Positions 62,902-64,000 of a stretch of 64,000 bases of DNA are shown here, in pieces (the first letter of the stretch is position 1; every line of letters begins with the position of its first letter). The stretch comes from CAVYVZ01 sp963772065 (GTDB taxonomy: Bacteria; Acidobacteriota; Vicinamibacteria; Vicinamibacterales; UBA2999). The translations under genes were made by a program, and so were the position numbers. The notes below the pieces were generated by a model. It had not been told where the DNA came from, searched no databases, and worked only from the letters and a program-made list of their open reading frames with translations. The DNA lies in the NCBI GenBank assembly GCA_963772065.1, contig CAVYVZ010000007.1:309631-373630 (forward strand). The letters run 5' to 3'.

Positions 62902-64000
62902 CGGTTTCACCGTCGTCGCCTTTCGGGCCTTCAGGACCTTCGGGACCCTGCGGGCCGGGGTCGGCCGCGGCGACGGCTTCGGAGGGACCCGCTTCGACTG
63001 TCTGTTCGCCGACGGCGTTTGACCGCCGTGACCCGACAGGCGAGGGTGCTGCTGACGTCGGCGGTGACCGGGACGTAGATCGCGTCGGTCTGGTCGGGAA
63101 GTGGTTCGCCGTCGCGGAGCCATTCGAAGGTGAGCTCGTCGACCTCGCGGTAGCCGCGGGTGATGCAGAACATCGGGACGCCGACCTTGGCCTGGCTGGT
63201 CAGCGACGCTTTGCCGGCGGGCACGTACATCCCTTCGCCGGTCAGGGGCAGTGTTGTTCACCGGGCTCGGTGTGTTGCTGATCAGGAATATCGACGCGTA
63301 GCGGTTCGCCCGCCTTGTTTGGCTGGAAGCCGACGGGTCGCTTCACATTCTTCTCCCCCGGTTCGAGGAAGTGCATGGTGCAGCCGTCGTTGGTCAGCGG
63401 GGGGAAGGCCTGCGGCGTCCCCGAGAGCACCAGCAGCTTGTTGCACCTGGAGGGCGAAGTCGCCGACGTTGGAGACGACGATCTGTTCGGTTCGCTGCAG
63501 CTTTGCCCACCTCGATCGGGCCGAATTCGACTTCGGCCGGGGTGATTTTCGCGATCGGGCCTTCCAGCGCTTCGACGACGAGCGGGATCACCAAGGTGCC
63601 CGCCGCGCTGTCGTTGGCGATCTTCGAGCTGCGCTTCGTAGGTGCGCGGCCCGGCAGTTCGAGTAGACGCAGACCGCACCCGTTTTCCACCCGTTGAGGG
63701 TTGTTTCTGCGCACCCGGGCCAGGCGATGCCGAACGAACCTGCGGGCCGGGGGGCCGGTGATCGAGACGGCACCGATGTGGAGGGCATTCGGGGGTGACG
63801 TTCTGGACGTTCACCTGCTGCTGCTGGGCCGGCCGTAGAAGTAGGGCTGCCTGTTGAAGTTCGGGCCGTTCTGGCTTCGATCGAGCCGACGACGCCCGTC
63901 CCGGTCACCGGAACTTCGAGCAGGAGGCTTTCTTCTCCGCCCGCGTAGAAGACGATCAGGTCGGACGCGAATTCGCCGGAGTTCGGAAGGGTCGACGATG
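62902..64000 (-). pseudogene. frameshifted collagen-like / Ig-like surface protein, probably foreign sequence
   Basis: Read on the minus strand in pieces of three frames: EVEFGPIEVGK and a VVSNVGDFALQ-like piece (choice-of-anchor D/ASH type), NDGCTMHFLEPGEKN, GVPMFCITRGYREVDELTFEW, VSSTLACRVTAVNAVGEQ and, after one frame repair, six Gly-X-Y triplets near 62905-62955 (GPQGPEGPEGPKGDDGET). Surface proteins of this kind occur in Thermoleophilia-like Actinobacteria. Several indels per kilobase and the abrupt switch from the symporter suggest a chimeric, low-quality contig end. Confidence 0.6.

Overview
The window is GC-rich, densely coding DNA (no rRNA, tRNA, CRISPR array or prophage seen). Gene content points to an uncultured Acidobacteriota, most likely a Vicinamibacteria-type lineage: a duplicated-domain MacB/FtsX-like orphan permease (ADOP type), an Oar-like TonB-dependent receptor with a carboxypeptidase-like N-terminal domain, a RAYT transposase with REP ends, a fused E1 alpha/beta 2-oxoacid dehydrogenase, hpnC-D-E squalene genes and MMPL/LolA-like/beta-barrel cassettes. 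This assignment is inferred from gene families, not from a marker gene.

Layout. 1-9.6 kb: MFS exporter, rhomboid protease, a cupin-SDR-DoxX operon, fused E1, a beta-propeller protein, an ABC-2 exporter pair and a VapBC-type module. 9.6-19.2 kb: a fatty-acid beta-oxidation operon headed by a TetR repressor with a perfect 18-bp operator (fadN-like, two hydrolases, thiolase, acyl-CoA dehydrogenase), followed by a DUF1684 lipoprotein, a HAD phosphatase and a SirB1-like protein. 19.2-24.5 kb: H-NOX, DUF418 membrane protein, ADOP permease and a RAYT element with inverted REP ends. 24.5-35.9 kb: a long minus-strand run with overlapping starts and stops: def, thyX (double domain), phosphatidylcholine synthase-like, MFS, a small selenoprotein with an in-frame TGA, LolA-like protein, MMPL exporter, outer-membrane barrel, MBL hydrolase, M20 peptidase and an endonuclease III-like protein. 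35.9-41.7 kb: NUDIX, TPR protein, SCO protein with a CusF-like domain, class II aldolase, thiI. 41.7-50 kb: hpnE-hpnD-hpnC, a membrane protein, cobalamin adenosyltransferase, a short mutY, a hybrid histidine kinase, mutT, ygfZ. 50-62.9 kb: a hydrolase, divergent class III aminotransferase / M20 deacetylase plus methylmalonate-semialdehyde dehydrogenase, TonB receptor, P1 peptidase, PhoD phosphatase, a MerR-Xre-cupin regulator and a broken Na+/solute symporter. From about 62.9 kb to the end the sequence is unlike the rest (frameshifted collagen-like / Ig-like surface protein on the minus strand), so the end looks chimeric.

Three themes run through the window. (1) Short word-like repeats (for example GGCTTAG, GGTCTTTGG, CACGAAA, GGGAGATC and GCCTACC families) fill many gene junctions. 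The upstream stop codon often lies in the first repeat unit and the next gene starts with TTG or GTG directly after, or inside, the repeat. (2) Many monocistronic or operon-leading genes have a TATAAT-like box 4-11 nt from the start codon and no Shine-Dalgarno, suggesting leaderless transcripts. (3) Twelve of thirteen apparent frameshifts are single-base insertions, which suggests a sequencing or assembly artefact more than gene decay. The most notable gene is the Sec-encoding glutaredoxin-like selenoprotein at 31628-31855.
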